Part shown: one piece after another, positions 49,263 through 61,303 of the stretch
How the letters are laid out: every line of letters starts with the position of its first letter
Numbering within the stretch: position 1 is the stretch's first letter
NCBI GenBank assembly: GCA_963556695.1
Contig: CAUWAG010000006.1
Location: 1,798,001 to 1,862,000, forward strand
Length of the DNA stretch: 64,000 bases
Reading direction: 5' to 3'
From: Anthostomella pinea
Lineage: Eukaryota > Ascomycota > Sordariomycetes > Xylariales > Xylariaceae
Notes under the pieces: generated by a model
Databases searched by the model: none
Told to the model about the DNA's origin: nothing
What the model saw: the letters and a program-made list of their open reading frames with translations, nothing else
Translations under genes and position numbers: made by a program

Positions 49263-49351
49263 TGGTCACTACGAGGGTCGAACTCGCGACCTTGGCGTTA
49301 ACTCAATGGGGAGTATTAGCACCACGCTCTAACCAACTGAGCTAAGCGACC
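49263..49351 (-). tRNA. tRNA-Ile (anticodon AAU), with 15-nt intron
   Basis: Minus-strand cloverleaf: acceptor GGTCGCT/AGTGACC, D arm GCTC/GAGC with AGTTGGTTA loop, anticodon stem TGGTG/CGCCA with loop CT-AAT-A, T arm GCGAG-TTCGACC-CTCGT, discriminator A. The intron (49299-49313) is at the standard position after nucleotide 37. It is the same isoacceptor as the gene at 46497 but with different acceptor, anticodon-stem and T-stem sequences and an unrelated intron, so it is not a recent duplicate. Confidence 0.92.
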
Positions 49352-50509
49352 TATCAATGGAATTTTTGTAATTATGCGGGTCTATTTACCAAGCTGTCAG
49401 TGGGGATGGTATGGTTTGCTGGCTGTGCGGGCGCGAAATTCACTCATTTTGGCCACCCAGCTGGTCCGAAATGAACTCATCATTCTCCCACATTGGCAGC
49501 ATATGTAGCTGCTCATTCACCAGGAAGCTCCAAGGAGATTTTGACAGTAATATTGGCTGGTTGATATCGAACTTCGAATGGAGCGTCTTATAAACGGAAT
49601 CGTATCCGTCAGAAAGGGCTACGTCTTATGCAGAATTAGTTTGCATAAGCTGGGAGAAGAAGACTGGCTGAGGCTAAAAGCGGCGTGGTTCAGGGGTGAC
49701 ATGTCGGAACCCCTGACAATCCCGAAACCACAACCGTCGGGGATCACACATCATGGCACATCGTGGCCACCCTCGAACTTCCACACCCGCACACAATGGC
49801 AGAATGGCTGCGCAAGGCCACAACCAACACTACATCGCATCACGGTAGGTGGGGTCCAGGCTGTTTCCTGTGCGTTTCTGCCGGCAGTCAGTCAGGCCAC
49901 TCTGGTTCTGTGTCCCGTCTCAACTCGTCCTCCTCCTGAGTCCTGGGCTTGCGCGTCGCCGCCTCTCCCACTTCCCTCACCTCTTCGCCTGCGTAGAAAC
50001 AGAGACCAGAGAGTCGAGACACAGACCGACTGCCAGACCTTGCAAGGCAAAACGTGGGGTGCTTTGTCCTTGCTACCAGGCCCGGCGCTTGCGTTTGTGT
50101 ATCTATTCTTGTCCCACGTCGCTCTCTCATGCATCGTATCCCATTCCGCTATCTATCCTAATCTTCGCTTTCGCCTTGCCGATTTTCCCTTCTCTCCCAT
50201 TCCGACTTTTTGGTAGGGTGTTTTCTTGTTGTTTGGTGCTGGCGCTGTAGAGTCGATTAATTATTCGACGTTCCATTCATTCCACTACTGCTCCTTGGCC
50301 TGGAGCATCCTGCACTTTACGACGACGCCACGACAGCAGAATTATTCACAACACGAGAGACGCCGGTCGTCGCTACTTCTCAACTACGCATTTTAGTACG
50401 GGGGGATAAGGAGGAATAGGGTCCACGGACCAAAGAGGAGGATATACGGGCGGCCAAGTACTTCGGGATCAACAGCCTCGGAGCCAACTGGCTGCTCGAC
50501 AGAACCAAT
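49352..50509. other. Promoter and 5' leader of the tetraspanin gene
   Basis: Pyrimidine-rich stretches (about 49920-50230) precede the tetraspanin start, common in mould promoters and leaders. No separate gene seen. Confidence 0.5.
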
Positions 50510-51335
50510 ATGGTCAACAAAGTGCTTGCGGCCTTCATGGCCGTCGACGGGCTATTCGTGGCCATGGGCGCCGTCATGTTGGGCTTCTCCGTCATCGTCC
50601 GACAGACCTGCTTCGACGCGCCGACCAACGGAAACGACGCAGCTCGTGACCTGTTATACCGGGAGTTCCCCTTCACAGGTAAGGAGTCCATCAGAGTTTG
50701 ACGAGACGCCGAAGGAAGGCTTTTGAGATGGAAGAGAGAGAAAGAGACTGACCGTTTGTTAGCCGGCATCGCCAACGCCATCGTGACCTTCGTCGTGTTC
50801 CTGTGCACGCTCCCGGCGCTCGCCACCAACAGCCGAGGCTGGCTGAAGCTCGCGGGCTACCTGGTCGTAATCGACGCCTTGTTCTCGCTGATCATCGGTG
50901 TCGACCTGTGGGTCCTGACCCTCAAGATGAAGGAGACGTACCAGCACATCTGGATCGCGCAGAATGGCGAAGTCCAGGAATTGATGCAGACGGCTGTGAG
51001 TTGATACATGACATGATGAATGAAGGTATCTGCGTATATCATGCTGACAGATTCCGCAGTTCCAATGCTGTGGCTACTTCAACGCCAGCTCGCCCGCCTT
51101 CATCACCGACGCCACCTGCCCCAGCCCGGCTGCCGCTGCCCTCCTGCCCGGCTGCTCCACCCCGCTGACGTCCTTCGGCAACACCTTCGTGGACAACATC
51201 TTCACGGCCGTGTTCGGCATGGTCGGCATCGATGCTCTCTTCGTAATGGCCATCGCCTGCCTGCTGAAGGACAGAAAGGAGCAGGAACGCTACCGCCACA
51301 TCGATGAGAAGAGCGGTGCCAGAGGCGGCTTCTAA
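50510..51335 (+). CDS. pls1: Tetraspanin, Pls1-like
   Basis: Four-pass membrane protein of 225 aa that organises membrane microdomains; in plant-pathogenic moulds Pls1 is required for appressorial penetration. Exons 50510-50678, 50763-50995 and 51060-51335; introns 84 and 64 nt, GT...AG. Segment 1 is about residues 4-29 (VLAAFMAVDGLFVAMGAV), segments 2 and 3 lie in exon 2, and segment 4 (GMVGIDALFVMAIACLL) precedes the tail DRKEQERYRHIDEKSG. The large extracellular loop has the defining CCG motif (FQCCGYFN, exactly at the start of exon 3) and two further Cys (ATCPSP, LPGCST) for disulphides. As I recall, 225 aa matches the Pls1 class, and fungal Tsp3 proteins are longer; the family assignment is firm, the subfamily fairly so. 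Confidence 0.88.
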
Positions 51336-53739
51336 ACCGGTGCATCAGCATCATCCCAACACCCCTCGCGTTTTTACGACCCCGTACATGTGCCGCACAC
51401 CATTGACTGGTTAATTTTACGACTACTCGGCGGGCATCGAGCGATTGGATCTACCGGGTCGGGAACAGTACGGCTTGGGCGAGGTGGGAAACATCATGAC
51501 AATGATGGAGATCCCGACTCCAGGGGCGAGGGAACCCAGCTCCAGATCTTCAGAGCCCATCGATATTCCAGGGTCCGCAGCGACATATGAGATATGCTTC
51601 AATATGATGTTTCCTACCCGTACTCGACGTACTGGGATCTGTCCCCTTTTTTGTTTTGCGTTGAGCGTTGTTATATCCAGTTCGCTTACGGCTGAGCTTC
51701 TTTTCGGAGGACGTTCGGGTTAGATAGAGCAGATGATAGAACTCTTGCATTGTTATGTAAATGTTGCTCAGTTGCACGATTCAATGGAAATCATACGGGA
51801 GTTGTCTGCCTATTCCACACACCTACTGCTTGCTGCGTGACTCCGCGACCATGATGCCCAAATCTTAGCCTCATTACGAGGTTCTGTCTACCTGGTGCTG
51901 TTCATTTCATCTCGCAAGAGTAAGCGAACGCTCGCTTTTGTCTGCTGCGTAGCCAAGGGTAGGAGAAAAGTGTACTCTTGCGAAGCGATTGCCCATGAAA
52001 AGACGCATCCCCGGCCCTCAACGGCGGGCCGGGGAAGCCCAAACCGGGTGGAAATGATTCAGGAGCAGCAAGATCTCTTTCCTACTACTTACTCAAAAGG
52101 AGGCATAGCCCTCAATTATGACTCCATTGGCGAACTTCGCACCATCGCAACCCACTAAACCGGCGTTGCCGGTAGCACAACACCTCAACATGAAGCTGAG
52201 GCTATCCAGGGACACGACCAGTCCATGCGGCCTTGGCGTAAGTGTCAATACTGTCGGCCACGCGCGCCGTGTACTCATGGAGCTGCCCTTTCACCGCCGG
52301 CGATGCTGGACCTGAACCCGAGTCTCACTCCTCGGTAGACCGACGAGCATGTCAAGCAAGCGATCAGCAACCAACCAAATAGACAAGCATAGATTCAGGA
52401 CAAAGAAGTCCGGCCAGCCGAGGACATTCAAAGTCGTGCCCGAACCGCACGGGGCCCGAGCCACTGTATCGGCAGTACTATAACGGGTACGACACCGGGT
52501 CGCAGACGCAGACGCAGACGCAGACGCAGCTGCGGCTGTTAGGTTGAGCGCTGGTCTCGGGGTTAGGCTCAGGGGCAGTGGACCGGAAAGAAGGTTCGGA
52601 CAGACGACTTACCATCTGGACGCCGTAGTGGCTGAGTGGCTACTGACTGACTGACTGCGAAAAAAACCAGGAAGGAGGCTCGAGTCAGCACCGCTCGCTG
52701 TGTGCCTCGGAGACGGGTTTCTTGATTCGTCTACCAGGGACACGAGCGATCTTTCTTGCCCCGTTCTTCACATCTATCGAGCAATTGTTCTATTGATACT
52801 CGCATTGTTGAGATGACGCAGCCCATCTTTCGACATCAGAAGCTTCTTCTGCCTCTGCTCTATGACCACGTGGGCTTTGGAACCAAAACTAACTTATCGA
52901 AGCCGTACTTCTCCTCCTGCAAGGGATTGCCCACTGAGACCTCGAAATCATTGGACAACCAAACAACCCATTTAGCCCAGAGGAAGGAATACACACCGCT
53001 GTAAGGATCACGAGACGACGAGTAAAAGACCAACACCAGATCATTGGATCTGAATCGAATTTCATGATCTGATATTCCTCTATTTCCAAAACTACCTGAG
53101 TAACTCTGAATCTGCTCCCTGCTCTTGTAGCCTTGACCACACACCGAAGGTGACCCTAGCCACCGTTGTAACATCAGCGTGATGCCTAGGTACGTTGCCC
53201 ACCCCAGCACAATGGCACTTGCTCTACTACTGCTCATATTGATCTTCCGACCCGTATGCTCCTATACAGCCAGTGCGGAATGGCTCTCGTGTTGCCTTCG
53301 ACCGAAGCACGTCGTATCGGTCGGTGAGTCGGGCGGTCGTTCGCTCTCGTTTCGACACCACCGAAACAAGCTTGATAGATGCACCGCAGGCAAGGGCCAG
53401 CTCGTATGAGAGCCCCTGAGTCATAACTTGATGACCATAAAGTATGACGGGCTTCGCAAGTGAAAGCCCGGGTCCATCCCCATGGGCCGTCTTGTCGCAG
53501 AACCAGCCAAAATAGTGATAGCAATCATCACAGTCTCAGTCGTCGTGAACAGATGGTGCTCATCTGCTCGCCGTTCGCCTCAAGCGCCCTCATCATGGTC
53601 TTTTGTTCGTTCCATGGTGACCGCAACGTGTCGTCCAAGATTCGTAAATGTCTCTTCCACCCGTTAAACCCAGCTCAATCTCCTTGCGCTCATAACCCCC
53701 GAGCATACGCCGCTGCAGACGAGCATTCTCGACCAGACT
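51336..53739. other. Intergenic, no recognisable gene
   Basis: Lies between the convergent 3' ends of the tetraspanin and las17 genes. Small frames on both strands lack motifs. It holds a hexamer microsatellite at 52501-52529. Confidence 0.5.
52501..52529. repeat. (CGCAGA)n microsatellite, about 5 copies
   Basis: Tandem hexamer visible directly. Confidence 0.9.
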
Positions 53740-55731
53740 CTACCATTCGTCGTCACTCTTCTCGTCATCTACACAAGTATGAGTATCAGCCTCACCAAAC
53801 TACTTTCAAGGACGAAGCACTTACCGCTATCACGAACTTTCGCCTTGCGCTTCTGCAGGGCGGCAGCAAGCGCGTCAGCCATGCCGCCTCCGGCCCCGGG
53901 AGCGACGCCAGCGGGTGGCAGCCCACTACCGTGCGGCCCTGTATCTGGCCCTGCTCCTCCGACTGCGGCTGCACTTCTGTCTCTGACCTGAGTCTTATCC
54001 ACTTTCCTGAGCGCACCGATACCACCGGCTTTCTGTATATCACCCAGCAAAGCGCCACGAGCGGGCTCCACCTTTGGTACCGCTGGCGCGGTTGAGGCAT
54101 AGCCAGAGTCACGGTCTGGAGGTGGCGGGGGAGGAGGCATGCCAGCACCACCGGGAGGAGGAGGAGGCGGAGGCGGTGCAGGAGGCGCGCCAGCGCCGGA
54201 TGGTGGTGGCGGCCTCGCAGATGGAGGTGGGAGAGGCGGAGGCGCCGGTGCCGATGATTGCGGTAAAGGAGGCGGAGGAGGCGCGTTCGATGCTGGCAGT
54301 GGTGGAGGAGGAGTGCTTCTTGGAGGTGGCGCGGGAATGGGCCGTGATGCTGTTGGCAGAGGTGGTGGTGGCGGCGCACTTCCACCTGGAGCCTTGGGTG
54401 GAAGACTCGGAGGTAGTGGTGGTGGTGTTGGATGATACTGCTGCTCACGTGGTGGTGGAGGAGGCACCGGACCCCTAGCCGGTGGCGGCGGCGGCGGCAC
54501 GCTGTTCAGTCTCTGGCCGGCGAAAGCCGGAGGCACCCCAAACCTATGACCGGGCTTTTCCTCCTTGTCATCCATTGGAGTCTTCGGTGGCCTCGGAGGG
54601 GGTGGAGGTCCAGCAGGTGCGGCTCGCTGAGGCTCAACATGGGCGAACTTGCCAGCATCTGGCAACGCAGGAGGAGCATTGAATCGCGGACGTGGTGGTG
54701 TGGGTTCCCGCGGAGGCGTTGGTTCTCGCGGGATGATCGACTCTGATTTAGCCGATCTTCGCGGCGCCGGTGGAGGTGGCGGAGCTCCACGTGATCCCGA
54801 CGTTGCTACGCTTTCAATCGGTGGCCGTGGACCACCAGGAGGCGGCGGAGGAGGCGCTCGAGCGTGGCTGCTCATTCCATTCACAGGTGGAGGAGGTGGT
54901 GGAGGCGCTGGTGTCGGTGCAGTGGACTGGCCGGGGATTCCTCCTCCTTGTTCCTTCAAGAAGTCAACAATAAAGTCTTGGTTGTCCTTGATGAACTCGT
55001 CCGTGAGGCCCTGCTCCGACAAGAAGTTGCCAAAGTTCCCTCGCCAGTTGGGATCGTATGCCTCCAGCTTAGCGAACTCGGATGGCGGTTTATGGAAGCC
55101 ATTGACGTTTCCGGAAGACGTTCTGCCATGTGACTGCAGTTGCGGCAGGCTGCTTCGTGGGGACACGGGGGGTGTTGGTGACGGGGCGGAGGAATGCCTA
55201 TGTCCTCCAAAGATGCCACCGAAGAAACCAGACTTTTGTGGTTGGGGTGCAGCACCACCGAACGGAGTGTTTCTTGTAGCCTTCGATGCGTTCTTTTCCC
55301 GTTCGTCCATCTTCTTCTTGAACTGCTTCGCCTCTTTCTCGTCGATGAAGGACAGTCCCGCTACGCAGTCCTCGAGCTCGAAGGAGTGGAAAAAGGTTCG
55401 ATCTTGGTTATAGGACCAGGTGTCAAAGATCTCTTGGTCCCATATCACGCCTCGACCGGCAGGCTGGCGGGAGTCAGCTTGCAACCTAACCAGAGGATGT
55501 TGTCCGCGTAGAGTAACTCACGGAGACGTCTACCAGCTTCAGCCAGTATGTGTTCCCCACCAGGTCGTTGGAGAGGACGAGGGCTCCCTGGAGTCCAGTG
55601 TAGGTCCATTTTGACCGGTTCGGGTATGCGACATATAACCTGGCGACAGCCACAGCCTGGATCTTGTTCGTCTGCTTGGGTACGACTCGCTTGACGGTCT
55701 CCTTGTCTTCCTCACTGAGGATCGATGGCAT
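53740..55731 (-). CDS. las17: WASP homologue Las17
   Basis: Actin nucleation-promoting factor that activates the Arp2/3 complex at endocytic and polarity sites. 625 aa, three exons: 55731-55522, 55463-53825, 53768-53740. The introns (58 and 56 nt) are GT...AG with a CTGAC branch in the first. The WH1 (EVH1) domain spans about residues 1-110 (KQTNKIQAVAVARLYVAY, LVLSNDLVGNTYWLKLVD, FHSFELEDCVAGLSF). A basic linker follows, then a proline-rich region about 270-530 with repeated PPPPP and PPPLP SH3/profilin sites. One WH2 actin-binding motif lies near 539-566 (ALLGDIQKAGGIGALRKVDK). The 29-nt last exon supplies the acidic tail ending in DDEKSDDEW, whose Trp contacts Arp2/3. Omitting that exon would yield a protein that binds actin but not Arp2/3. 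Confidence 0.95.
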
Positions 55732-56870
55732 CGTGGTCGCAGTGTGGTCGCAGTAGAGGTGGCTGGTCCAGGTCGTGTGACGTATCGGGGGGAACGAGGG
55801 AACGGGGGCACAAGTTGTCGATGCCGGATCTCCCTGCCCGCTGAAGCCTTAGTGAGCATGGACAATGTCGACTCGTAATCGTTCCAAGTCAAAGATGCTT
55901 CGCAGCGTACGCGCGTAGTGGCGGCGCTTTAGTGGTAGAGGATGCGGCTCAATCGCTGGGTCTGTCTGAGAGGCTGCAAAGCGGTTGGAAGTCTAAAGAA
56001 GCCCAATCAATGGATGGATGGCTGGCTGGCTGGTGGGTTCGCACGGCTGGAGCACAGCCTTGGGGGAATCTCGGTTATGACGGAGGGATCAGCCGAGACC
56101 GATGCTACAAGTAGGACAACTATTGTCTTTTGGTAATAAATTGTAACAATTGCTTGAAAGTTGATGAAGAGACATTCTTCTGTCTTCAAAACAGGCAGCA
56201 CGGTTTAGTGACATGGATGGGTGGAAGGAACAGTGCCTTCCGCTGGCTGTCATGGCCAGTGGATTCGACATCATCGAGCATCTGCTGCACCTCCAAGTTA
56301 CAGGGCCAGCACAGCCACAGTATGAAGTGCAAGTATCAAGTATCGTGCCCCCACTTGAGCGGCGCCACACGATGGGATATCGAATTCAAGGAACCAACAT
56401 GAATCCTCATCCTCACGTCTGGATTACCCTCATGTCAACCTATGGAAAGTGAGTTCAACAATTGGCCAGTCTTCAACATCCAAACTAGAGCTGCCAATGC
56501 AAAACACGAACTCAAGAGCGATCAGGCTTGCCGACCTCACAACTTTAGTGTGCGACGCGCGTTCTGATCGCCATCTTATGGGTTGCCTGGAGGCTACTGC
56601 TGCTTGGCTGATACTCGACTGGAGTAATCCGACTCGGCTGAATCACGTTCAGTTGCTTCAGCGGAGTCAGGAGAGGTAGCAGTATTCGGCAGCTTGGCAC
56701 ATCGGCCTATTGTTTATTCGTAACCATCGTGTCCATCGTTACATTAGGTGTGTAGTAGGAGAGGTAGACCTCTACCTCTACCACGAGCCCTTAACCATCA
56801 ACCCGGCCCACCGTAAGGTCATGGTCTATCTTCTTAGGCAGTAACTCCAAACTCTTTATTGTTCGGGCGT
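55732..56870. other. las17 promoter and intergenic DNA
   Basis: The region next to 55731 is the probable promoter and leader of las17; the far end is the 3' region of the small gene at 56871. No further gene seen. Confidence 0.5.
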
Positions 56871-57130
56871 CTATTTGTTCAACTCCTTTGCCTTCGCCTG
56901 TCGCTCCTCCTTAGATCCCTCCTGTCCGGGCATGCTCTGGGGAACGGCGGGGCCTGGGTGAGCCTTGTGGGCAGCGAAGCCTTGTACGTCCTTTGCGGCG
57001 TCGCCAACGGACTTTGGCAGGCTGGATTCAGACTTGCCGGTCTGAGAATACTGTTTAGCATTTGGTAGTAACCAGCAGGTATACAACCGGGTGTAAGACG
57101 TACCTGAGTAGAGGGGTTGTCCTCGGGCAT
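56871..57130 (-). CDS. Conserved small hydrophilic fungal protein, 65 aa
   Basis: Two exons: 57130-57104 (MPEDNPSTQ) and 57041-56871, separated by a 62-nt GT...AG intron (57042-57103). The product TGKSESSLPKSVGDAAKDVQ...GSKEERQAKAKELNK is hydrophilic, charged and probably disordered to helical, with no signal peptide or membrane segment. I believe similar short proteins with the SVGDAAKDVQGF core occur in other moulds, but I know no function. It is divergent from rad1, with 574 bp between the start codons, so the two may share a promoter region. The splice choice is supported by the conserved-looking join STQ-TGKSESS. Confidence 0.7.
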
Positions 57131-57704
57131 GTTGGTGGTTCTGGTGCTTTCTTGTGTGTAGACTTGTTGTGTTGGATGTGTTCTGTCTTTCGCAAAAGAC
57201 TGGTGTAGATGAAAGCTCGTAGGTATTAATTTGTTGGGAGAGGAGGAGGAGAAGGCGCACGTACTGAAGCTTATTTAAGTATAAGTGGTGGTGGTGGTGG
57301 TGGTGGTCACGCGGGTTGATGACGTACTGGCAGTGGTGGTGACCCGTGACAGCTGGAGGTGAAGCGGCGTCACAAGCGGCGGCGTCTAAACTTCTAAAGC
57401 CGATGATTCGCGACCCCGGATTTTGTTTGCAAGCTTGAGAATGTTCAGCAGCAGCCTTGATCTTCGATCAGTCACAGGCTAGGCTACAGCATTCCAAGAT
57501 AACCTGCCGAGAATTTAATGTCACTTGATCCTAGTTAGGCTGGCACTACACGCTGCTTGTCGCCTCTTGTCGCCTCTTGTCGCCTATCGTCTGCCCTCGT
57601 CCAACGCCTCATCTTCGTACGCGTCGCCTTACCCACGGCGAGTATGCACGAGAACCGCTGAACACCCTTGTCGCGTCCCTCCCCTCGCCAGAGACGTGCC
57701 CCGC
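57131..57704. promoter_or_regulatory. Divergent promoter region between the 65-aa gene and rad1
   Basis: 574 bp separating two start codons on opposite strands. Contains a (GTG)n run at 57285-57308 and a threefold CGCCTCTTGT repeat near 57560-57585. No specific factor site is identified. Confidence 0.5.
57285..57308. repeat. (GTG)8 microsatellite
   Basis: Trinucleotide run in the divergent promoter region. Confidence 0.9.
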
Positions 57705-60590
57705 ATGTCTGCGAACAATGCTCCTCAACCGGTGAAACTATCACTGCCTCTTGTATGGTTCTCCAGCTTTGATGTCCTCTTCTGTTATACTTGACAGCTG
57801 ACTGACCGACAACAAATCCAGGAGTACCAGCAGCACCTGTTCCAAGAGCTCCGCGCCGAAGATGGGCTCGTCGTCATCGCGAGGGGCCTCGGCCTCATGC
57901 GCCTGGTCACCAACCTCCTACACAGCTACGACGCCGCCGGAAACAACCTGATCATAATCGTGGGCGCCGAAGACCGGGAGAATGCCTGGATCGGAGAGGC
58001 TCTGGCCGAACATGCTGCCATCAGCATGTCTCCCAAGGCGCGTGGTCTGACTGTCGTGAATACAGACTTCACCAGTGTCGGTGCCAGGGAGAAGATGTAT
58101 GCCAAGGGCGGCATCTACAGCGTTACCTCGCGTATCCTGGTCGTCGACCTGTTGACCGGTCTGCTCAGGCCCGACAGCATCACGGGCGTCGTCCTACTGC
58201 ACGCCGAAAAGGTCGTGGCAACGTCACTCGAGGCCTTCATCCTACGAATATACCGTCAGAAGAACAAGTCAGGCTTCTTGAAGGCCCTGTCCGATAATCC
58301 AGATCCCTTTACTGTCGGCTTCTCCCCGCTTGCTACAATGATGAGGAACATGTTTCTACGTAAGGCTTCCCTGTGGCCTCGTTTCCACGTGACGGTGGCC
58401 GGCTCTCTCGAGGGCAAGAAGAAGGCCGAGGTCATCGAGCTCGAAGTCCCAATGACAGATGATATGAAGGATATCCAGACTGCCATCATGGAATGCGTCG
58501 AGGTGAGCATCCACGAGCTGAAGAAAGGCAACTCGGGCCTCGAGATGGACGACTGGAACCTCGATAGCGCGCTGCTTAAGAACTTCGATGTCATGGTGCG
58601 GCGCCAGCTCGATCCCAACTGGCATCGAGTTAGTTGGAAGACCAAACAAATCGTGAGCGATCTGACTGTTCTTCGAGGCATGCTCCACTCCGTCTTGGCT
58701 TTGGATTCGGTCTCTTTCCTACAGCACTTGGACACGATACACGCCGCCCACTCTCCACAGCCGGGCTCCACGAGGCAGAACCAGTCTCCTTGGTTATTCC
58801 TCGACGCTGCCCACACCATCTTCAGTACGGCCAAGCGGAGGGTGTACGCCAGCAAGGCGAAGCTCACTGCCCAGAGCTCGGTAGACTCCCTCAGTCCCGT
58901 ATTAGAAGAACAGCCAAAATGGGCACTGCTTGCCGAAATTCTGGAGGAGATTGACAGAGATCTCTACTTCGAACCTGCTATGCGAGATGACTCGAATGGA
59001 ACTATCCTCATTATGTGTTCTGATACGGCAACATGCCGTCAGTTGAGAGATTATCTACAGGCAATGCACGTGCAGCCGAAGGCCGACGACGAGACGAAAC
59101 AGAACATGGAAGAGCACAAACCAAATGCAGCATTCATGATGAGGAGGAAACTTCGCAACTATCTGAACTGGAAAAGAGAGTTTGCCAACGTGAACAATGC
59201 GCTGTTCTCGGAGAATCAGAAGGCGCTCGAGGGCGCTGTCGACCCTCGGATAGCCCAAGGCGCATACAAAGGACGAGCCCCTGCACACAAGCGACGGCGA
59301 CAACGTGGCGGTGGTGCGGCCGGTGGTGCCGCGCCTGGCAGAACAGCGAATGGCAGTCTTGCCCAGTATTTCGAGAAGCCTTCCGAGGTGGCTGACCTGA
59401 TGGATGAGGTACAGATCACGGAGGAGGAAGCGAATCAGAAAGCCGACATCATCGCGGATCCACTGGAGGATATGGACGACTACTTCCAGCTCTATGAGAT
59501 GCAGGATCTCGTCGTGATACACGCCTACGAAGGTGACCAGGACGAACATGTCCTCGAAGAAGTCAAGCCTCGGTATATCATCATGTACGAACCGGATGCC
59601 TCCTTCATCCGCCGCGTTGAGGTCTATCGATCCTCGCATAACGACCGCAATGTCCGCGTGTACTTCATGTTCTACGGTGGATCGGTCGAGGAACAGCGAT
59701 ATCTCGCATCGGTCCGGCGGGAGAAGGACTGCTTCACCAAGCTCATCAAGGAGCGCGCCAGCATGTCGGTCGTCATGACCGTCGACGCGCACGGCATCGA
59801 GGATCCCCAAGAGGCCTTCCTACGCACCGTCAACACGCGCATAGCCGGTGGTGGGCGACTAGCCGCTACAGCCGAACAACCTCGCGTTGTGGTCGACGTC
59901 CGCGAGTTCCGCTCCTCGCTACCCTCCTTACTGCACGGGCGGAACCTAGACGTGATACCGTGCATGCTGACGGTGGGCGACTACATCCTGTCGCCAAACA
60001 TCTGCATCGAGCGCAAGTCTATCAGCGACCTGATCAGCTCGTTCAAGGACGGCCGGCTCTTCAACCAGGCCGAGACCATGTCCCAGCACTACAAGTCGCC
60101 CATGCTGCTCATCGAGTTCGACCAGAACAAGTCCTTCACCCTCGAGCCGTTTGCCGACCTCTCGGGCAGCCTGCGGTCCGTCAACCCCACGGGCGAGGCG
60201 CCCTCGGACCTGCAGTCCAAGATCGTACTGCTGACGCTCGCGTTCCCGCGCCTGCGCGTCGTCTGGAGCAGCAGCCCCTACCAGACGGCCGAGATCTTCG
60301 AGGGGCTGAAGACGCAGCAGGAGGAGCCGGACCCGATCGCGGCGGTGCGCGCGGGTTTGGAAAAAGACGCAAGCGCCGGGGACCAGGCGTTCAACCTGGA
60401 GCCCCACGAGATGCTGGGCGTGGTGCCGGGCGTCACGCCCAAGAACATCAAGAACCTGACCCTGAAGGCGGAGAACGTGCGCGAGGTGGCGAATATGACG
60501 GTTGATGAGCTGGACAAGCTGATTGGGAGGGAGGCGGGGAGGCTGGTGCATGGGTTCTTTAATCGGAATCTTATTGATGTTGATGATTGA
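57705..60590 (+). CDS. rad1: DNA repair endonuclease Rad1/XPF (Mus-38 type)
   Basis: Catalytic subunit of the structure-specific endonuclease that, with Rad10/ERCC1, makes the 5' incision in nucleotide excision repair and trims flaps in recombination and crosslink repair. 938 aa in two exons: 57705-57752 (MSANNAPQPVKLSLPL) and 57822-60590, with a 69-nt intron. The short first exon is chosen because exon 2 begins in frame with EYQQHLFQEL, the usual XPF N-terminus; the internal ATG at 57897 would lose it. The N-terminal half is the degenerate SF2 helicase-like region. The ERCC4 nuclease starts near residue 704 (VVVDVREFRSSLP), with the metal-binding GDYILSPNICIERKSISD (GDxnERKx3D) at about 730-748. 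A double helix-hairpin-helix closes the protein (about 875-935, MLGVVPGVTPKNIKNL), the Rad10-binding part. Confidence 0.96.
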
Positions 60591-61303
60591 TGATGTGATG
60601 GGATGGGTGTTTGGGGGATATAGGTGTCTAGATAGGAATTGGGTTTTGAAGTTGCATTGCGTGGACTCGGCCAAGGAAGGCTCGCTGCTGGTGTGTAGAG
60701 ATCCTGCTGATGTACGTGCATCTTCGGATGAAGCCGCTGGTCGAAGCGACCCTATCTTCGCTGCCGCCGGTGCATTGATCCCCAGAACCTTATGTTGCTA
60801 TCCCAAGTATGGTGTTTGGATCTGAAAGTGAGTGCATGGCTTCCCGTTGTGGTCTGGCCTATTCTTCTAGATCTCGGCTGTCTTTAGGCTAGTCAGAGTC
60901 AGCATCGTGATATCCGTCTGTGTAGAGACAGTGACGTCATGCCAAAACAGATGAAGAGTTTTCCAGACGAAGAACAATACTGCAGGTGGCATTGATACGT
61001 GACATGTCACATCACGGGCGAGGCCAAAAAAGGCAGTGAAGTTTGGTGCGAGTGAAAATTGGTATTATGCTAGATGCAGAAAACTCAAGTCGTCGCAACC
61101 ATAGCGCGTATACCAATCATCCTCCGTGTCGTGTGTGAAAAAAAGGAAAGGGTATCGTGAAATTATCGTTCGTGAGCCGCCGCCAGTCCAACAACCGCCC
61201 GTTTCCGTGGTATCTCAATCACTGTCCGCTCTCTGTTCGCTCTCATTCATCCTCTCTGCTGCCCTTCATTCCCATGGTGTATCGAAGCAAGGTGTGACTG
61301 CTC
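60591..61303. other. Intergenic, convergent 3' ends
   Basis: Lies between the 3' end of rad1 and the 3' end of the 70-aa gene. No gene motif. Confidence 0.5.

Noticed and set aside
53779..55413. Long plus-strand open frames rich in Gly, Arg and Val (for example 54649-55413)
   Set aside because: They are the complement of the proline-rich part of las17; GC-biased repeats keep several frames open.
58256..60721. Minus-strand frames of 150-250 codons under rad1
   Set aside because: Shadows of the rad1 coding sequence without family motifs.
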